A stretch of 64,000 nt of DNA from Tenodera sinensis. Taxonomy: Eukaryota; Arthropoda; Insecta; Mantodea; Mantidae. The stretch covers positions 25,871,784 to 25,935,783 of the forward strand of contig CM060967.1 in the NCBI GenBank assembly GCA_030765045.1. Direction: 5' to 3'. Below, one piece after another: positions 12,965-25,000 of the stretch. Numbering within the stretch: the stretch's first letter is position 1; each line of letters opens with the position of its first letter. The translations under genes and the position numbers were made by a program. Below the pieces are notes generated by a model. The model saw only the letters and a list, made by a program, of their open reading frames with translations. It searched no databases and was not told the DNA's origin.

Positions 12965-14030
12965 TGTTTATGCAGCTTTGTAAGCTCAAAAACTATTTAA
13001 ATGTTTATGTACTGAACAACTGACAAAAGCCATTCAGTGCTAATTATGTAACTAAATGGAATGTGGCAGATAAAGCGTAGTGAAAAAGTTAAGTTCAATT
13101 TGTATTTGTAAATATACATTATGTTAGTATTAAAATTGCAGGAAAGGTTTGATTGTTTACCAACTACCCCTGCTTTGTTTTTGTGGCTGTATTTAGCATT
13201 GTACATTTCTATTGACATGTTCAATCTTCTCGAGCCTCTATAGTTACCTATAAACTCGTTGAACGCAATCCACTCTAATGCAATCTAACCTAATTTGTTA
13301 TATTTAAAATTGCGCATTAATTTCAGCAGAACTTTGTAAAGCACTTTCATAATTTTGAGAGCGTTACAGGAATATGCCTTGATGGGATTGTGAGAGGGGG
13401 GAGAGAGGGACAGAGAGAGGGAGAGGGAGAGAGATGCACATTATCAGCTAAAGTTAAGATGTGTGGACTGTTAGTTTCTTAATAAATTAGCAAGATGTCA
13501 AATTTGGCATTCCTATAATTTTAAGATCTATCTCCAAAGTATTTTGATTATTCTATATTGAAATTTGATCGGCCGCGATGTATGTAATGAAAACAACACT
13601 TGTGAGAGGAGGTGAGTCACCTGTCCAGCGTCGAAGCTGCGGGTAGCTATATGGCGGCAATTATGTCCAGGTGGTCGTGGAGACAAGACGTGGTCAGAAT
13701 GAAAACATCGCCAAGGTCTGCGAGTTCGATTCCCAGGGCGATGCGTTTTAATCCACTAACGTACTTGCACGATTCTCGCCAGGCGCAAAAACCTTTGGTG
13801 TTGTGCTTCTCAGCAGAAGTCATGCCTGAGTGGCAATAATCGTTTACTTTGCGACAAAGGAGGAATGCTGTAACCTAAATAAATATCTCTATCATAAAAA
13901 CTACTCGGCGTTCTTAATAGCAACAAGCGATGCAAAAGCTAAATCGGAAACTGTAGCAAACTTGTCGACTGTTAAACAATGCTATTAAAGAAAGGCGAAA
14001 GTCCATAGTAAATCATGCCCCAAAGCTACA
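12965..14030. other. No recognised gene
   Basis: A purine tract at 13391-13434 and a weak tRNA-like B-box motif (GAGTTCGATTCCC near 13721). Frames are short. Confidence 0.55.
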
Positions 14031-14888
14031 AAATCTGATGTGTTGCACTCACATGACTTTCTCTACTCTTGTACTAACCATTCTTACAAACTCTCATTCC
14101 TATATGTTCTTCGTATTAGTTAAGATAAACATTTGTACAAATTATCTAATTGCTAATTTCCTTGTAGGTACAAGGGGGAATATAGTAGTCTTTGTGCGAT
14201 TGTCAAATGTTTTAAAGCTTTGAGATTCTGTTGTCTTTGCACACTTAACATATAAAAAAATGAACAACGATGACCCATTTCACGAAAGTTCCAAGTTTTC
14301 CGAAACTCACACACATAAGAAGGAATATCTCCGAAATGGTTCACCCTACAAGAAAATTTATTGAGACATAAATTGTGTATTTTAGCAAGATCTACATTTT
14401 TTGTATAGGATGATTTGGTCTATCTCTAACGGTTTACCAGTTATGCAAAAGTCGTCCAGAGTAAATACGACTACAGGGGCTATAAGCAGAAAATTCAAGA
14501 TATACATTTCATTTATCATAAAAATGTCTCAAACATATGACATTTTAATCAAAATCGTTAGAGCCATTTTCAAGAAAATCAAAATTTTCGAAAAATTTTC
14601 CATGTAAAGGGTAGTTTAGGGTGGGGCTATTTTCTTCAAAATCTTCGTGTCGCATCCTTGAAAGACATTAAACTTACATACCAACTTTGGTTTTTAACCG
14701 ACTTTTCGTTTTTGAGTTATGCTGTCCACAGACAGACTGACATAGACACACACACACGGACCTTTTTCTAAAAATGCTTTTTTTTGGATTCAGGGGGTCT
14801 CAAAACATATATTTCCGGTGAAATCTCGACATCGAATTTTTGGGTGGAATACAATACTTCCCCTACTTACCGGTAGAGAAAGTAAAAA
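14031..14888 (-). mobile_element. XY repeat copy, nearly full length
   Basis: On the plus strand it runs from the Y end (AAATCTGATGTGTTGCACTC) to the X end (CGGTAGAGAAAGTAAAA), about 858 bp, with all internal blocks of the reference copy. It carries a 68-codon frame at 14401-14607 and another at 14038-14223, both of which recur in other copies. Confidence 0.8.
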
Positions 14889-14997
14889 CAGACAGGCATT
14901 TTAGAGAAAATTTAAACAGTTGTATTTCATTACACTATTTGAATAATAAAGTTGAATTACATAAAATTAGGTGTCCCTATCAAATAAATAACAAGCA

Positions 14998-15132
<135 letters not shown>

Positions 15133-15134
15133 TA

Positions 15135-16120
15135 TTTCCCTCACTGAGCATACATTTTCGTCCTTTTAAACATACACGAATTAAACCATTTACTTATCCT
15201 AATTTTTAAAAAAATAATGTTTTCAAACTATAAACTGAAGAAATTAACACTTTTTCATTAGGTCATATGAAAACGTCATTGTTATATGTGCTCAATTCCC
15301 ATATTGTTACCCGTACTTTCAACAGGCAAATCTTCCGGTTACGTTTCGATTTTCTAAGTCCAGTAGAAGGATATAGAGGGGCGAAAGAGAACGTTTTTTA
15401 TTAGCCACTGATAAATGCGTGATTTGCTCATAGCACTGCGGTCCGAATCGTTCGCGAGCGCCCTGCTACTATTAAGGGAACAAAATAAATCACCACGTTC
15501 ACCCTTCGTTGTGGTTTAATTGCTTGGCTACGTTCGGATTACTAGGAAGAGCAGATTTTCCCTGGCCTTTTTAAAGTAAGAAACACTTTCTAACTAAAAT
15601 GTACAGAACTAATGTAATATGTGTGCTTTAAAGGTTACTGTACATCTTTGTTTGATATGTTTAAGATTCTGACATTAAGGATTGCTTGATGTATGTATAA
15701 CAAAAGCATGCATGGTTACTTATGATTCCCAAAGAGCCAGGGAAATTCTAGCAGTCCTACTGAAGCACCATCTAGCTGGGACAGTTTTGGTGACTCCCTT
15801 GTACATAGAGTCAAACTCCAATATTCACAGAGAAATTAATGTTATTCCAGTAGAAATGCTATTAAAACACACTTTATGATATGCATTTTGGCTAACACAT
15901 TGTTGTTACAAAATTGTTGATCATTTATGGGAAATAATGTTCAAGAAATGAACGTGTATTTTTAATTTACATAATAATTATAACCCAATGGAAAACAAAC
16001 AGTTCATTGAATCACCTTATACGTGTAATTCGTTTGCTATTGAAAATGCTGCGGTATCATATACATTTATCCAACTATGCTTGGGGAAGGGTTTAGAATA
16101 ATTCAATCGTTTCTCTGTGT
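15135..16120. other. No recognised feature
   Basis: AT-rich unique sequence; the 65-codon frame at 15682-15879 has no motif. Confidence 0.6.
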
Positions 16121-16124
16121 AAAC

Positions 16125-16720
16125 CCAGTGGGATGACTCAGGCAGTAACGTCTTCGGGAAGTCGCAGGTTCGATCCCCGTGGTCGACCTTCTTGACCCAT
16201 GTGTTTTTTCGTATGTTTCCCTGGGGTTGCCAGGCGAATGCTGGGAAGGATTCCTATATCCTCCAAATTTCCTGTCCCTCGATTTTGCCACATTAATCAT
16301 TTTTCATCCTTTATCCCGTTAGGTTTCTTTCAGGCTTGGAAGCGTCGGCGAGCGTCGCGGCAGCAGCATGGCAGGGGTAACACATGCACTCTGGAAATCT
16401 CGTCCCCCGGTTTGGAAGGAAGGCAATGGTTTCTGGACTCCCCATGGGATGGTACAAGCCAAGCGAGTCCCCCCTGGGAGTACGAACCCGAAAGGGTGGG
16501 CGAGGAACCGGGTTAAGCCAGCCTCTGCCGGGGTGCTTCCAACTGGGCGAACCGGGGAAACCTCCGAAAAAAAACTCATGTGTCAGGAGGGTTTGCCACG
16601 ATGACCGAACCGACTATCTCTCCCAATGTGGGCCATTCCGCTCGGTAACAAACCCCAAGGTGCACTTACCAATGCCAAGAGGCGTATGTAAGTCAAATCC
16701 GTTATTTTGTAGGATTTACT
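16125..16720 (+). mobile_element. SINE-A copy, long
   Basis: The head is CAGTGGGATGACTCAGGC, the B box AGGTTCGATCCC is near 16167, then TTCTTGACCCATGTG, TTTCCCTGGGGTTGCC and GGTTTCTTTCAGGCTTGG. The GC-rich 3' part (16340-16580) gives four overlapping long frames that are not genes. Confidence 0.65.
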
Positions 16721-17018
16721 TGGGACGTTTCTTCCATGGCCTTCTAGGAATATAATCCTGTAAGTTGGGCTGTGGGGACTCCGCACAGTAGGCTGCTCAC
16801 GAAGTTGAGAACTGGGCTCTTTCGCAGCATGAGTGCTGTTAGATAAACGGCACAATTATGGAGAGGCTTTGCACTGTCCAGGAAGGTCACTGGAATTCCT
16901 TTATGAAGTTGCAAACGGATGATGGACTTCCCGCTGCACGGCTCTTCATGTTGCGACCTCACTCACTCTTGCATCCATTCATTATGTCGCAATGTCGTTG
17001 CGAAACAAACCAAAACGA

Positions 17019-17380
17019 GACCTAATGTGTTACACTCACAGGACTTTCTCTACCCATTAAGGTTTATTTTCATCAGGTTCTACAAATTCTTACGAAGGTT
17101 TAATATGCCAAGAGAAAACCAAATCGATAGTTAAGAAGTTTAAAGAGGATCGCAATATTCTGGCCTTGAAATTCCATGCTCTTTTCTCAACATGGCGAGA
17201 AACAACTGTATAGCAACGGCACTTTAAAAAGGTCTGATATATTGCGTTCATATTACTTTCTCTACTCACTCTTTTCAAAATATCCATACGAAGTTTTATT
17301 CTTTTATCTGCATATCTCCTGTTAATCGAGATAAACTTTAATTAAACATTTTTTGTAGGTATAAGAAAGATACGATCGTC
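17019..17380 (-). mobile_element. XY repeat fragments, Y portion
   Basis: CCTAATGTGTTACACTCACA followed by GGACTTTCTCTAC marks a Y end at 17019. A second Y-like start (TTACTTTCTCTACTCACTC) occurs near 17266, so this may be two overlapping truncated copies. The core is lost. Confidence 0.5.
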
Positions 17381-17384
17381 TCTT

Positions 17385-17695
17385 TAGTGTGGTGGCAGCG
17401 CAACTGTTTGCCAAACGGGAGGCCCAAGTTTCATTTCTCGTACGGAGTGGGGATTTTCAGATCCGGGGTGCACTCAGCCTTGTGAGGTCCTTGGGGGAGG
17501 CAATTGATGAGCTAATTGAGGGAAAATAGCGGCTTCAAGTTGCGCAGACCAAATTCAGCGGCTGGGAGAGGCTCGAGGCACTAGCCACGTCCCACCCTCC
17601 AATACTCCACCCCACTTATGAAGCCCGTTGTGGGCAGAGGTGGGAAATGCAGAGCTCGGCCTTGGCCTGACATCGTGTAACCACGCTACACAGTT
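17385..17695 (+). mobile_element. Probable SINE of another family
   Basis: This is a GC-rich island of about 310 bp in AT-rich surroundings with compact, repeat-like composition (GTGTGGTGGCAGCGCAAC at the start, CATCGTGTAACCACGCTAC at the end). No second copy is in the window and no clear B box is visible, so the assignment rests on composition. Confidence 0.35.
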
Positions 17696-17876
17696 TAGTT
17701 TAGTGTATAATAAGAATAGTATAAACTAAAGCGATCTTTACGATTTTTAAAAAGTAGGTCACCTTTTAAAATATTATACTCTATGTAAGATCACAAGAAA
17801 AGAAGAAGAGCAACTAAGTATTTCAACCAAAGGCCACTTATAGGAGTCCACATGTTCTACATAGGTAATGTATAAG

Positions 17877-18441
17877 GGTCATTTGAAAAGTTATCTGAAT
17901 GAAGCACAAGTATACCATGCAGTTTTTAAATAATTTTTATTTTGCAACACAATGAATGCACTTATTACAGCAATGTTCCAAGGCCTTTATCCCGTAACGA
18001 AAGTCAGATTCCTCCACGCCTGCAACATATGCCCGAACTGACGATGTTTCATCGGACGAGAAGTCCTTTTCTCACAGAAATTTCTCAGTTTAGGAAACAG
18101 ATGGAACTCTGATGGAGCTAAATTAAGGAAACGAGGTGAATTAGCAGCAAGTTATACCATTTCGTTAACTTATACCGTCTAAATAACACTTGAGGACGGG
18201 CATTGAGTTGATCAAAGATCACTTTCTTCTTTGCCCGACCTGGGTCTTTAATTGGTTCAGGAGGTTGACATACGTTCCGGTGATAGGTTGTCTAGGATGA
18301 AGATAATAAATTACGATGTCATGGTCTTCCTGACCGATTTCTTACACTTTGCCTTCGTTGGTGGTGGATAACCTTGGTTCTTTTATTGCTTAGATTGCTC
18401 TTCTGTTTCAGGTGTGTAGTAGTGCATTATCGGCGCATTAA
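17877..18441 (-). pseudogene. mariner-family transposase remnant, 3' part
   Basis: Minus-strand frames give HYYTPETEEQSKQ, GYPPPTKAKCKKSVRKTM and, further on, NLAPSEFHLFPKLRNFCEKR. These match the mariner segments 'hhyTPETKeQSkqW', 'g.PpPkKaK...sagKvM' and 'spDLAPsDyHLFPkLk..L'. Several stops and frameshifts are present. The outer end at 17877 reads AGGGTCATTTGAAAAGTTAT, resembling a mariner terminal repeat. The remnant continues on the far side of the TTAA element, at 19154. Confidence 0.75.
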
Positions 18442-19149
18442 GGGACACTGGGAGTGAAATTTTAGTCAAAATTGTCAAAAAGTCGAAAATTGTTTTTTTA
18501 CCTTTAAATGTTTCTGGAACACCTGTGCATTTGGATCACCTAACATTTTTCATATCCCCCACTCCATGTGGTCATTACGGCCCTTTCAAATAGCGCTCTT
18601 CCCTTAACGTACACAGGATGCTCCTATATAAAAGCCTGTTTTTCTCAAAAGTACATTTCTGCACATTCCAAAAGAAGGTCGCGCCTGAGTTTTGCTTCAA
18701 ATTCAATGAAAATTTCCAAAACTATTCATAAATATCAGCTAAACAAAACTATGATTCAATATTGATGTTATCATTTACATGAATTTCAAAAACATTTTTT
18801 TTGTATGAAAAAATCAATAATTTTTAAGATTAAATTTTCTTTGTTATTAAAAAGATATGTACAGCATAATCAGCAAACGTATTTCAAATATCTCTTCATA
18901 CAATTGTTACCCATGTTTTAGAGTACCAGTTCTGGCAATATAAATGAATTTTGAAAAGTCAATAGACGCGAGCTCTATTTTGAAAATGTGCCTATTAAAT
19001 TCATAAAATAATTTATATATCATAAACTAATTATCCAATTTTAATGAAATTTAGTGTACCTCCTATTCTCATATAAATACAAACACAGTAAAAATTTCAA
19101 AAAATCTATCAAGAGATGTGGAACTTTCAAATTTCACTCCCAGTGTCCC
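18442..19149. mobile_element. TTAA-flanked terminal-inverted-repeat element (piggyBac-type MITE) inside mariner
   Basis: This 708-bp element has terminal inverted repeats GGGACACTGGGAGTGAAAT at both ends and is flanked by TTAA (18438-18441 and 19150-19153), the target duplication of piggyBac-type transposons. It has no transposase frame and is AT-rich. It splits the mariner coding remnant between two parts of its DDE domain. Confidence 0.85.
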
Positions 19150-19153
19150 TTAA

Positions 19154-19310
19154 GTCGGTGCAATCTCTCTGAAAACGACCAAACTTTGCACAGAGATGTC
19201 CATTCTGATACGCGTTTGTTTTAGAGTTACTAACACCTTCCAGATAATTTGTTTATGTCAACTCTTTTCTCAAAATGTGAAACGTAAGTTCTCTTAAAAT
19301 GCTTAGTTTT
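19154..19310 (-). pseudogene. mariner-family transposase remnant, 5' part
   Basis: The minus-strand frame reads KFGRFQRDCTDLMRR, matching the mariner segment 'l.rF.rdptdFl.R' that directly precedes the 'vTvDETWihhYtPETK' block. That block resumes at 18437 beyond the TTAA element. Weaker similarity continues to about 19310. The TTAA target lies inside the codons for DLM. Confidence 0.65.
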
Positions 19311-19314
19311 AGAA

Positions 19315-20745
19315 ACTGAAGCGGTGTTTTAGATACTGCAGATCTAGCCCAAACGTTGAGGCGGCATATCGATTTATATCGATGGTAGTAATGGCGCTGA
19401 GGCGCACTTTTACAAATGGTTTAAATATCGGCCTCGGCGTAGCTTCAGTCAGAGAGCTAGATGACTCTTTTTCTTATATCTCTGTCGCGGCACTGGATTT
19501 ATGTTAATTTTTTCTGCTAAATAATTCGCCTTGTATCGTTTTTGATGTGTTTTATTTTTTTATTCTAAGGTACTTTAAATATAACACTCAATCACAATTC
19601 GTAAGCAACATTTTCTGTCCTTCGTTTGCTGATTTAACAAGCCACAATACCCAAATTTATCTATCGTTACCCTCTTGATAAAAGTCAATGTTTTTCGTTG
19701 CAGTTGTTGATTCGACATGTGAAGCATGACTCTTAATGCCTCTGTTTAGCCTGTTGTAATTTTCGAGGGCTAAGGAAAGAAGCCACTTCAAACATATAAT
19801 GCACTTTATTGTAGCGGCGAAATTGGGTCTTCCATTACGGGCGTTCGCTTTCACGACCGCGTTTAGACCACGCGGTCCATCTGAAAATGTTTGGAGACGA
19901 TGCCAACTTCTTGAACAATATCTATGTTATTACACGAATATTTCCATTGAAAACAGAAAATGTTTTGAAAATGCTACTGGAATCTGTGGGTCATTCCGAG
20001 AACTCTTTAAGTGACCATCGAAATACCATCTTAATCTCTACAATTATCGAAGAGCCTATGATGCATTAACCTCGGCGTCAATGTAAGCACCTCTGTCCTC
20101 GTGGGAAAGGATCCCTTGGCACCCGAGAGTAACGCTAAAATTTCGCACGAGCAGTGAGAGTGGAATGTGACCATTAGTTGCCGGAAGTCTGTCGCCTTTT
20201 TGTTCCGCGCTATAGCAGCTGAGACCTTGCATTATCTTCTTATATGTGCATCTGCCTTGCTTTTTTGCCTTGATCAAGTATTGCGTATATGTGCTTGGTC
20301 CACTTGGTACAGCCATTTTTATCTTAGGCAGTTGGTTGGCTCAAGCCATAGCACTTGGGATGCGCGTGAGGAAGGTTGCAATATCAAAACCCAAGGCTGG
20401 GCGTTTCTGTTTTCATGAAGAACTTACAGCATACTAGCTTCTGCTCAACAAAGCCACTCATCTTATTGTGCTTATTTTCCACATCTGTAGGGCGCCCTAC
20501 AAAATGTGCAACATACCAATTGATAATTACATTTTCTATCACACATATCGTGTGTGGGCTAAAGCTGGGAAGACTGAGAATTGCAATGCCATGGCCGAAA
20601 TTTTAAGCTCTAACCAACTACATAGCTATCTAGCTATTTCACAGCATGTCAGTGCGACATTAAATTTTTGAACTGACTCACACTTTGCCCGGTAAAAACA
20701 ATGCAGTTTCAAAGAGTAACGATTTACACCATTGAGATATAAGTT
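19315..20745. other. No recognised feature
   Basis: Several short overlapping frames (60-86 codons) on both strands, without motifs. Confidence 0.55.
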
Positions 20746-20749
20746 CTAA

Positions 20750-21815
20750 AAATCTGATGTGTTACACTCACATGACTTTCTCTACTCTTGTACTAACCAT
20801 TCTTACAAACTCTTATTCCTATATCTTCTTCGTGTTAGTTAAAATAAACATTTGTACAAATTATCTTATTGCTTATTTCCTTGTAGGTGCAAGGGGAATG
20901 TTAGAATACAGTAGGCTTTGTGCGATAGTCAAATCTTAAAGCTTTGAGATTGCGTTCTCTTTGCACACATAACATATAAAAAAATGAACAACGATGACCC
21001 ATTTCACGAAAGTTCTAAGTTTTCCGAAAATCACACACGTAACAAGGAATATCTCCGAAATGGTTCACCCTACAAGAAAATTTATTGAGACATAAATTGT
21101 GTCTTTTAGCAAGATCTACATATACCGCACCTCTGGTGGTGACCAGCGCAGTCGGTGCTGAGATCTCCACTAGGAAACTTCGACCTCGCCGCCACTGAAG
21201 ATGTCTGCCGTAGTCGCAGACGAAACGTTTGGGAAGAAGAAGGAACCCAATAGACCACGGCCCACAAGCCCGGTTAATATTGCATCTAGTATTGACACCG
21301 GCCGTGAAAGCCTTAGAACTTTGAAGATCTACATGTTTTGAATAGTATGTTTTGGTCTATCTCTAACGGTTTACCAATTATGCAAAAGTCGTCCAGAGTA
21401 AATACGACTACAGGGGCAATAGCCAGAAAATTCAAGATATACATCTCATTTTTCATCAAAATATCTCAAACATATGACATTTTAATAAAAATCGTTAGAG
21501 CCATTTTCAACAAAATCAAAATTTTCGAAAAATTTTCCATGTAAAGGGTAGTTTAGGGTGGAGCTTTTTTCCTCAAAATCTTCGTGTCACATCCTTGAAA
21601 GACATTAAACGTAAATACCAACTTTGGTTTTTAACAGACTTTTCGTTTTTGAGTTATGCTGTCCACAGACTGACACACACACACACGGACCTTTTTCTAA
21701 CAATGCTTTTTTGGATCCAGGGGGCCTCAAAACATGTATTTCCGATTAAATCTTGACATCGAATTTTTGGGTGGAATACAATACTTCCCCTACTTACCAG
21801 TAGAAAAAGTAAAAA
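20750..21815 (-). mobile_element. XY repeat copy, nearly full length, with a nested 203-bp insertion
   Basis: It runs from the Y end (AATCTGATGTGTTACACTC) to the X end (AGTAGAAAAAGTAAAAA). It aligns closely with the 14031-14888 copy, except that 203 bp (21122-21324) interrupt the motif AGATCTACAT, which is duplicated on both sides. Removing the insert and one motif copy restores the family sequence. Confidence 0.8.
21122..21324 (+). mobile_element. Penelope-like 3' fragment with hammerhead-like motif, inserted in an XY copy
   Basis: This 203-bp GC-richer insert is flanked by the 10-bp direct repeat AGATCTACAT (21112-21121 and 21325-21334). It contains CTGAAGA (21195-21201), then one extra T, a six-pair stem GTCTGC/GCAGAC (21203-21208 and 21216-21221), then GAAAC (21222-21226). 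This resembles the CUGANGA-stem-GAAA core of hammerhead ribozymes, which are known from Penelope-like retroelements. The tail motif CACCGGCCGTGAAAGCCT also recalls Penelope-like ends in arthropods, from memory. The extra T after CTGAAGA and the lack of obvious helices I and III argue against a working ribozyme. The insertion itself is certain; the Penelope assignment is an inference. Confidence 0.6.
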
Positions 21816-22225
21816 TGAATTGGAGAACAACTTGTGTGGTTTAGCTAAAAACTTAAAAAAAAAAAAAAGCAACTCGTTTGGAGAATTGAATATTCCGGCA
21901 TGTTTCTATGGTATCTCAATTAGCATTGAATTTTCAGTGTGATGCTACCCTCCAATTAGAATATTTGTTGTTATATTTTCTTCTTTTTTATAAGAATATC
22001 TACTTATTTGCAAAGGTTAAATCACATAACTCTAAACTCAATGTAGGCAGTTCATTTGAGCACTCGTGGTTGAATGTGTTAAATGTAAGAAGTAATAAAA
22101 GAAAACGTAAAGAAACGCTATATTGCAGCGAGTAGAAAACACCAACACCAATTGTTTCTCAAGTCGAAGTCGCTATATGATCATAGAAGTTAAGGGGGAT
22201 TATACAATCAGCGAAGCAACTAAAA

Positions 22226-22854
22226 CATCTAATGTGTTACACTCACATGACCTTTTCTACTCACTCTTGTACCAACTATTTTTACAAAAGTTTATTGTTC
22301 TATTTACTTTATCTTTATCGAGATAGGCACTTGGGAAAAGAAATGATAGAATAATTATTTAAAAAGCGTATCTCATAAATGGTGAACTTCACAAATATTT
22401 TTATTTGGCATAAATGTGCAGTAAGATTTTGTCTATCTCTTACGGTTTACCAGTTACTCAGAATGAAGAAGACTTCAGAATCTATTGGTGGAAAATTCAA
22501 AATAGGTATACATTTCATTTGTCATGAAAATATATCAAACATATCTATAGTAACTTAATTAAATTTATTGGAGCCACTTTTGAGAAAGTAAAAATGTTAG
22601 AATACTTCAGGTAAAGATAGTTGGGATTGGGAGATATTTTAAAAAGCTTCGTGAGGCAGTTTTGGAAGATGCTGATTTTAAAATAACAAGTTTCGTGCTT
22701 AAACAAACCTTGTTTTCGAGTTATGCTATTCACATATCCTTTCTTTTAATTTTTGTATTCAGGGAGCCTTAAAACGTTCGTTTCCGATGAAATCTTAGTT
22801 TCCAATGTTTGGGCGGAATACCCAAAGCGCTTTAAGCACGTAGAGAAAGTAAAC
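22226..22854 (-). mobile_element. XY repeat copy, diverged, internally deleted
   Basis: The Y end (CATCTAATGTGTTACACTCAC) and the X end (ACGTAGAGAAAGTAAAC) are both present, with the GGTTTACCAGTTA and GTTATGCTATTCACA blocks between them. It is about 630 bp, against 868 bp for the reference. Confidence 0.7.
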
Positions 22855-22859
22855 AGAAA

Positions 22860-23870
22860 TGTTCCATAGATTGTTGAGCGTGATAGGCAGAAAGTCAGTA
22901 GAGGTTTGCAGTCGAAGATGGGCAGGCATAACTCACCAAGAGGAGAAAGAGAATGTTGTCTGTCGGTATATAACAATTGATGCTGCTTCTTGTTGCAGTC
23001 TCCGTGCACCTGAGGCAAATGCTAGTAAACATTTCCATTATCTGAAGTGTGTACATCGCCAGCAAAACGGACATAAACTCGTCAGAGCTAACGAGTAATT
23101 ATTTCGACAAGCGGAGTTATGTTATGACGAACGGAAATATGGCGGTAGCAACAGACACGTTTGTATTTGTGATGCAGGTGCACGACTGCACCAAGAAATC
23201 ACCGGTTTACGATTTCTTGTGAGCCATAAAGTCGTCATGGGTTACTTGTTGCGAGCAAGCAAGCAAGCAGCTAGCCTAGAATAGACTGACCAGACGGGAC
23301 AACAGCAACAGTGACACAACTTCCTGTCGCGTTAGGCCATCTTCTGCCCTGATCCAAGTTCACCACTGATGCACTTCTTACTGTCTCTGTCCTAACAGGG
23401 GAAGTATTGCATTGTCACCAAAAATTAGATTCGTACTTTTCCCAGTTAGACCACAAGGGAATCTCACATCAGAGATAAATACCTCAAGGACGACTTACAA
23501 TTGTAAGTACTTTATGTCCCGGGTTTAGGTATATTTTTCAGAATGACGAAGGCCATGGAGTTTAGAATGGCCGAAAGCTCAATATTTTCAAACCTCACAC
23601 GGCTGATCGCCCGTGACACTATAATAAATAACGTGCGCCGTGAAAGCTTTAAATCTTACCTATATTTTTTCTCTCAGTATATTTTATTTACTTAAAATTA
23701 ATACATACTTGAACATGACAGACACTCAGCCCTGGCTCTATCCTGTCATATCCACCCAACATAATTTCTTACACACATTTTGAACTTCTCTATAGCTATT
23801 TAACATAACTAATACAATATTTTTAATTCTGTTCTCTTTGTACAGACCAATTCCATTTTTTCTTAACTCT
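22860..23870. other. No recognised feature
   Basis: The facing frames near 22746-23098 have no recognisable motif. A short GCAA repeat lies near 23252. Confidence 0.55.
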
Positions 23871-23876
23871 GCTTAA

Positions 23877-24644
23877 GGGGACCAGGTAGTGATTCGTACA
23901 CGATTTCAGTATTTCAAAACATAACTTTAGTTGAGGATATCTAAACTTCTACTGCTCAGATTAAAATTTAATTTGGGATGAATATTTAGTGATTCATTGT
24001 AATTATATTGATATAGAGAACATCGAAAAAATTACTTAAAATGGGCAAGTAATAAGGCAAAAACTGATAACATGTTTTTGAAAAAATATAATATATATAG
24101 TACTAATGGTACAAATTCCTCCTACAACATTCAAGCATATGTGTTGAAACTTTTGTAGTGCGCTAGGCAATGTGTATTCATAATTCATAACCTAAATTTA
24201 CTTAAATATCACTGGCTATATTCAAGAGAAAAAATATTTAACTTTTGTATAAAAAAAAAAAAAAAAAAAATACACAAATATTTTTTTTTTAAATTTTGTT
24301 TTGGATTTTTCCAATAATAATGGGTTACGTATGTAGAATGCATGCTTCAGGAACTACTGTAAAATTTTCATTCAAATAGGTTCAGTGGTTTTGAAAAAAA
24401 ATGTACCTGAGTTAAAATGTCAAGTTACAGAAAACTACATTTAAAGAAAAGTGCGTCATCTCTGAAGCCCTCTTTACCCAGCATGGTCCAGCACTCCAGC
24501 ATGTTTAAATGGGGTAATTTAAAGGCTTAAATGTGCCGGTACCCTTACAATATATATATCATTTTGAAGAGGAAGGTTTCTACTTTTTTTAAAGATGAAA
24601 AACAAAAAATTGATTTTTTGAGCCCAAATGACTATCCTGTCCCC
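23877..24644. mobile_element. Second TTAA-flanked element, diverged termini
   Basis: TTAA at 23873-23876 and 24645-24648 brackets 768 bp. The left end is GGGGACCAGGTAGTGATT and the right end, reverse-complemented, is GGGGACAGGATAGTCATT; they agree over most of 18 positions. It is AT-rich, with a poly-A tract at 24250-24270 and no coding frame. It shares the TTAA target and GGG start with the 18442-19149 element but is otherwise different. Confidence 0.65.
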
Positions 24645-25000
24645 TTAAAAACTGATCTAAGTTCCTGACCTCCTTTCTAAAAATCATCTTAAATGCTTTT
24701 ATCTTATCTCCCTTCTCGCATTTCTGCCCCAGAAATTCTTTCCTCCATATGTCCGTTCCTTGGTACTCAAAGACTATGTGCTCTGAGGGATGCCCTTTCT
24801 TAGTCCTCTCAACCTCCAGACACCAGTTCTTAGCCACGTTATTGCCTCCCTTTGTTCATTGTTTACCTTATAAACTTATGCTTCCCTTTGCCATGTTTCC
24901 ATCATTGATTTGTAATCTACCAGGGACCTTTTTTCCATTATACCACCAAACAGTTTTTGGATTTCTATGTCTTCAAAGGATTTAACCAACCTTTAGATGT
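24645..25000 (-). other. Possible further LINE remnant (weak)
   Basis: The minus-strand frame at 24589-24837 (WCLEVERTKKGHPSEHIVFE...) lies in the same orientation as the RT fragment at 25208-25426 and could be downstream coding sequence of the same LINE. It shows no motif I recognise. The palindrome at 25001-25183 lies between the two. Confidence 0.2.

Noticed and set aside
16319..16755. Four overlapping 78-123 codon frames on both strands
   Set aside because: They fall in the GC-rich 3' part of a SINE-A copy; length is explained by base composition.
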